DNA of 15,637 bases, from positions 1 to 15,637 of the forward strand of contig JBMTEY010000050.1 in assembly GCA_049433545.1 (NCBI GenBank), written 5' to 3'. The stretch is from Ga0077527 sp049433545. Lineage in GTDB: Bacteria; Pseudomonadota; Gammaproteobacteria; Burkholderiales; SG8-41. Both the position numbers and the translations under genes were made by a program. Under the pieces are notes generated by a model. The model saw only the letters and a program-made list of their open reading frames with translations. It was not told where the DNA came from and searched no databases. Every line of letters begins with the position of its first letter. Positions within the stretch are counted from its first letter, which is position 1. Shown here piece by piece: positions 13,617 through 15,637 of this stretch.

Positions 13617-15637
13617 ATGAGTACGCCTGTTCCCACCATCCCCGCCACGCCGCAGGCTGCGCCGGCGCTTTTCCAGGAATGGTCGGGTTACCTTAAACCC
13701 GAGGATCTGGCGCAGCTCCAGGCGGCATACCATTTCAGCGAATCGGCCCATCAGGGCCAGTTCCGCCAATCCGGCGAGCCCTACATCGCCCACCCGCTGG
13801 CGGTCGCCAGCATACTCGCGCAGTGGCATCTTGATTCGCAGGCACTGACCGCTGCGCTGCTGCACGACGTCGTCGAGGACACCGAAGTCACCAAGAACGA
13901 GATTGCCGAGCTGTTCGGGAAACCGGTCGCCGAACTGGTCGACGGCGTTTCCAAACTCGACCGCATCGAATTCGACACCCAGGAAAAGGCTCAAGCGGAA
14001 AATTTCCGCAAGATGCTGCTGGCGATGGCGCGCGACGTGCGCGTGATGCTGATCAAGCTTGCCGACCGGCTGCACAACATGCGCACGCTGGACGCCGTGC
14101 ACCCGCAGAAACGCCAGCGCGTCGCCCGTGAAACCCTCGAAATCTACGCGCCGATCGCCAACCGCCTCGGGCTGAACAGCCTGTACCAGGAAATGGCGGA
14201 CCTCGCCTTCCAGCACCTGTATCCGGACCGCTTCCGGGTACTTGCCAAGGCGATCAAGACCGCGCGCGGCAACCGCCGCGAGGTCGTCGGCAAGGTGCTC
14301 GAGAGCATCGAGCGCAGGCTGATCGATTTCCGCGTCGATGCGCAGGTGCAGGGTCGCGAGAAGCACCTGCACTCGGTCTACCGGAAAATGCGCGACAAGC
14401 ACCTGTCTTTCTCCCAGGTTCACGACGTATTCGGCTTTCGCATTGTCGTCAGGGACCTGCCCGCATGCTACGTTGCGCTCGGCGCGCTGCACTCCCTCTA
14501 CAAGCCGATCCCCGGCAAGTTCAAGGATTACATCGCGATTCCGAAAGCCAACGGCTACCAGTCGCTGCACACCACGCTGTTCGGCCCCTTCGGCAGCCCG
14601 ATCGAAATCCAGATACGCACCGCGGACATGCACAAGATCGCCGAAGCCGGCGTCGCCTCGCACTGGCTCTACAAGAGTTCGGATTCCTCTCTCTCCGACC
14701 TGCAGCAGAAAACCCACCAGTGGCTGCAGAGCCTGCTCGAGATGCAGTCCGAATCCGGGGATTCGGTCGAGTTCCTCGAACACCTCAAGGTCGACCTGTT
14801 CCCGGACGAGGTCTACGTCTTCACGCCCAAGGGCAGGATCATGTCGCTGCCGCGCGGTGCCACCGCGGTGGATTTCGCCTATGCCGTGCATACCGACATC
14901 GGCAACTGCTGCGTCGCGGTCAAGATCAACCAGGAACTTATGCCGCTGCGCACCGAACTGCGCAACGGCGACCGCGTCGAGATCATCACCGCCTCGCACG
15001 CCAAGCCGAATCCGCTGTGGCTGAACTTCGTGGCCACCGCCAAGGCGCGCGCCCACATCCGGCATTTCCTGAAAACCATGCATTTCGCCGAATCGGTGCA
15101 GTTGGGCGGCCGCCTGCTGCAGCAGGCGCTGGCCAACTTCAAGGCCGGCCTGCCCGACATCGGCGACACGCAATGGGACCGCCTGGTGCGCGATTCAAGC
15201 GCAAAATCCCGTGACGAGATCCTCTCGGACATCGGGCTCGGCAAGCGTCTCGCCGTCATCGTCGCCCACCAGTTGCTGGCGCTGGGAGATCCGCTGCCGG
15301 CCGAAGCACGACCCGCCGGCGCCGTCGTGGTGCGCGGTTCCGAAGGCCTCGCCGTACAGTTCGCGCGCTGCTGCGGACCGATACCCGGCGATCCGATCAT
15401 CGGCATCATCAGCAAGGGGCAGGGCATGGTTGTACATACCCATGACTGCCCGGTCATCGCCAAAAGCCACCGCGATCCGGAGCGTGTGCTTGATGTGCAG
15501 TGGGACGCCAATCCGCGCAAGCTGTTTGACGTAGGCATCCGCCTGGTCGTGGCCAACCAGCGCGGTGTGCTGGCCAAGGTGGCCGCGGAAATCGCCGCCG
15601 CCGAATCCAATATCCAGAACGTCGCCGTCGATCCCGA
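13617..15637 (+). CDS. spoT: Bifunctional (p)ppGpp synthetase/hydrolase SpoT/Rel (partial, C-terminus missing)
   Basis: The first 673 residues of a long RelA/SpoT protein; the right edge cuts it in the ACT domain. HD hydrolase domain (about 35-180): R50, H59, H83-D84, E87-D88, D150 and N154 match the catalytic set, so ppGpp hydrolysis is expected. Synthetase domain (about 235-355): GREK at 246-249, D270, GYQSLHT at 313-319 and E330 in PIEIQIRT match synthetic residues, so it should also make (p)ppGpp. The 301-304 motif is KFKD, a conservative variant of the RxKD of bifunctional enzymes and unlike EFDD of monofunctional RelA. TGS domain about 395-457, then the conserved Cys pair C585-C586 and HDC (C611) of the zinc-finger-like region. 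ATG 13617 is 64 bases after rpoZ. Confidence 0.96.
   Translation, partial: MSTPVPTIPATPQAAPALFQEWSGYLKPEDLAQLQAAYHFSESAHQGQFRQSGEPYIAHPLAVASILAQWHLDSQALTAALLHDVVEDTEVTKNEIAELFGKPVAELVDGVSKLDRIEFDTQEKAQAENFRKMLLAMARDVRVMLIKLADRLHNMRTLDAVHPQKRQRVARETLEIYAPIANRLGLNSLYQEMADLAFQHLYPDRFRVLAKAIKTARGNRREVVGKVLESIERRLIDFRVDAQVQGREKHLHSVYRKMRDKHLSFSQVHDVFGFRIVVRDLPACYVALGALHSLYKPIPGKFKDYIAIPKANGYQSLHTTLFGPFGSPIEIQIRTADMHKIAEAGVASHWLYKSSDSSLSDLQQKTHQWLQSLLEMQSESGDSVEFLEHLKVDLFPDEVYVFTPKGRIMSLPRGATAVDFAYAVHTDIGNCCVAVKINQELMPLRTELRNGDRVEIITASHAKPNPLWLNFVATAKARAHIRHFLKTMHFAESVQLGGRLLQQALANFKAGLPDIGDTQWDRLVRDSSAKSRDEILSDIGLGKRLAVIVAHQLLALGDPLPAEARPAGAVVVRGSEGLAVQFARCCGPIPGDPIIGIISKGQGMVVHTHDCPVIAKSHRDPERVLDVQWDANPRKLFDVGIRLVVANQRGVLAKVAAEIAAAESNIQNVAVDP

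Noticed and set aside
13533..15173. Minus-strand open frame of 546 codons opposite spoT
   Set aside because: Shadow of the spoT frame; the plus strand holds all RelA/SpoT catalytic motifs.
1..15637. Mobile elements, CRISPR arrays, tRNA or rRNA genes
   Set aside because: No transposase, integrase, direct-repeat array, tRNA-like cloverleaf or rRNA segment was recognised on reading; all space is taken by ordinary genes and short spacers.

Overview
The window reads as a chromosomal segment of a GC-rich betaproteobacterium (Burkholderiales, Rhodocyclales or a relative). This is inferred from gene content and order: rph-rdgB-hemW divergent from yicC-gmk-rpoZ-spoT, a thiS-thiG-trmB cluster, an orphan Bug/TctC-type periplasmic binding protein, and high G+C coding. 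It is densely coding, with no gap above about 140 bases. I saw no tRNA, rRNA, CRISPR array, insertion sequence or phage gene.

Left part (1-6224, all minus strand, read right to left). First comes a 900-residue NDP-forming acyl-CoA synthetase fused to a GNAT acetyltransferase (Pat/PatZ architecture, but with the catalytic histidine kept). Next is a five-helix membrane protein with two histidine pairs, each spaced 14 residues, as in a diheme b cytochrome. Four bases later begins an unusual single polypeptide: a four-cluster ferredoxin (DmsB/PsrB type) joined in frame to a molybdopterin oxidoreductase (DMSO reductase superfamily). It runs off the left edge after 880 residues. It has no Tat signal, so the membrane protein plus the fusion look like a compact two-gene, cytoplasm-facing, quinone-linked molybdoenzyme of unknown substrate. 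This is the most interesting item in the window.

Middle part (6225-9276). A short divergent promoter region separates the acyl-CoA synthetase from thiS and thiG (thiazole part of thiamin synthesis), followed by trmB (tRNA m7G46 methyltransferase, probably a TTG start). A perfect 26-base GC palindrome lies between trmB and the converging Bug receptor gene and probably ends transcription in both directions.

Right part (9277-15637). The minus-strand operon rph-rdgB-hemW is stitched together by 4-base start/stop overlaps and has a consensus TATAAT box ahead of rph. Divergent from it is yicC-gmk-rpoZ-spoT: an endoribonuclease-family protein, guanylate kinase, RNA polymerase omega, and the bifunctional (p)ppGpp synthetase/hydrolase. 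spoT is cut by the right edge in its ACT domain. This half groups RNA processing, nucleotide-pool cleaning, GMP phosphorylation and stringent control. hemW contains a striking AT-rich rare-codon patch that shares a 12-base string with a patch in the molybdoenzyme fusion.
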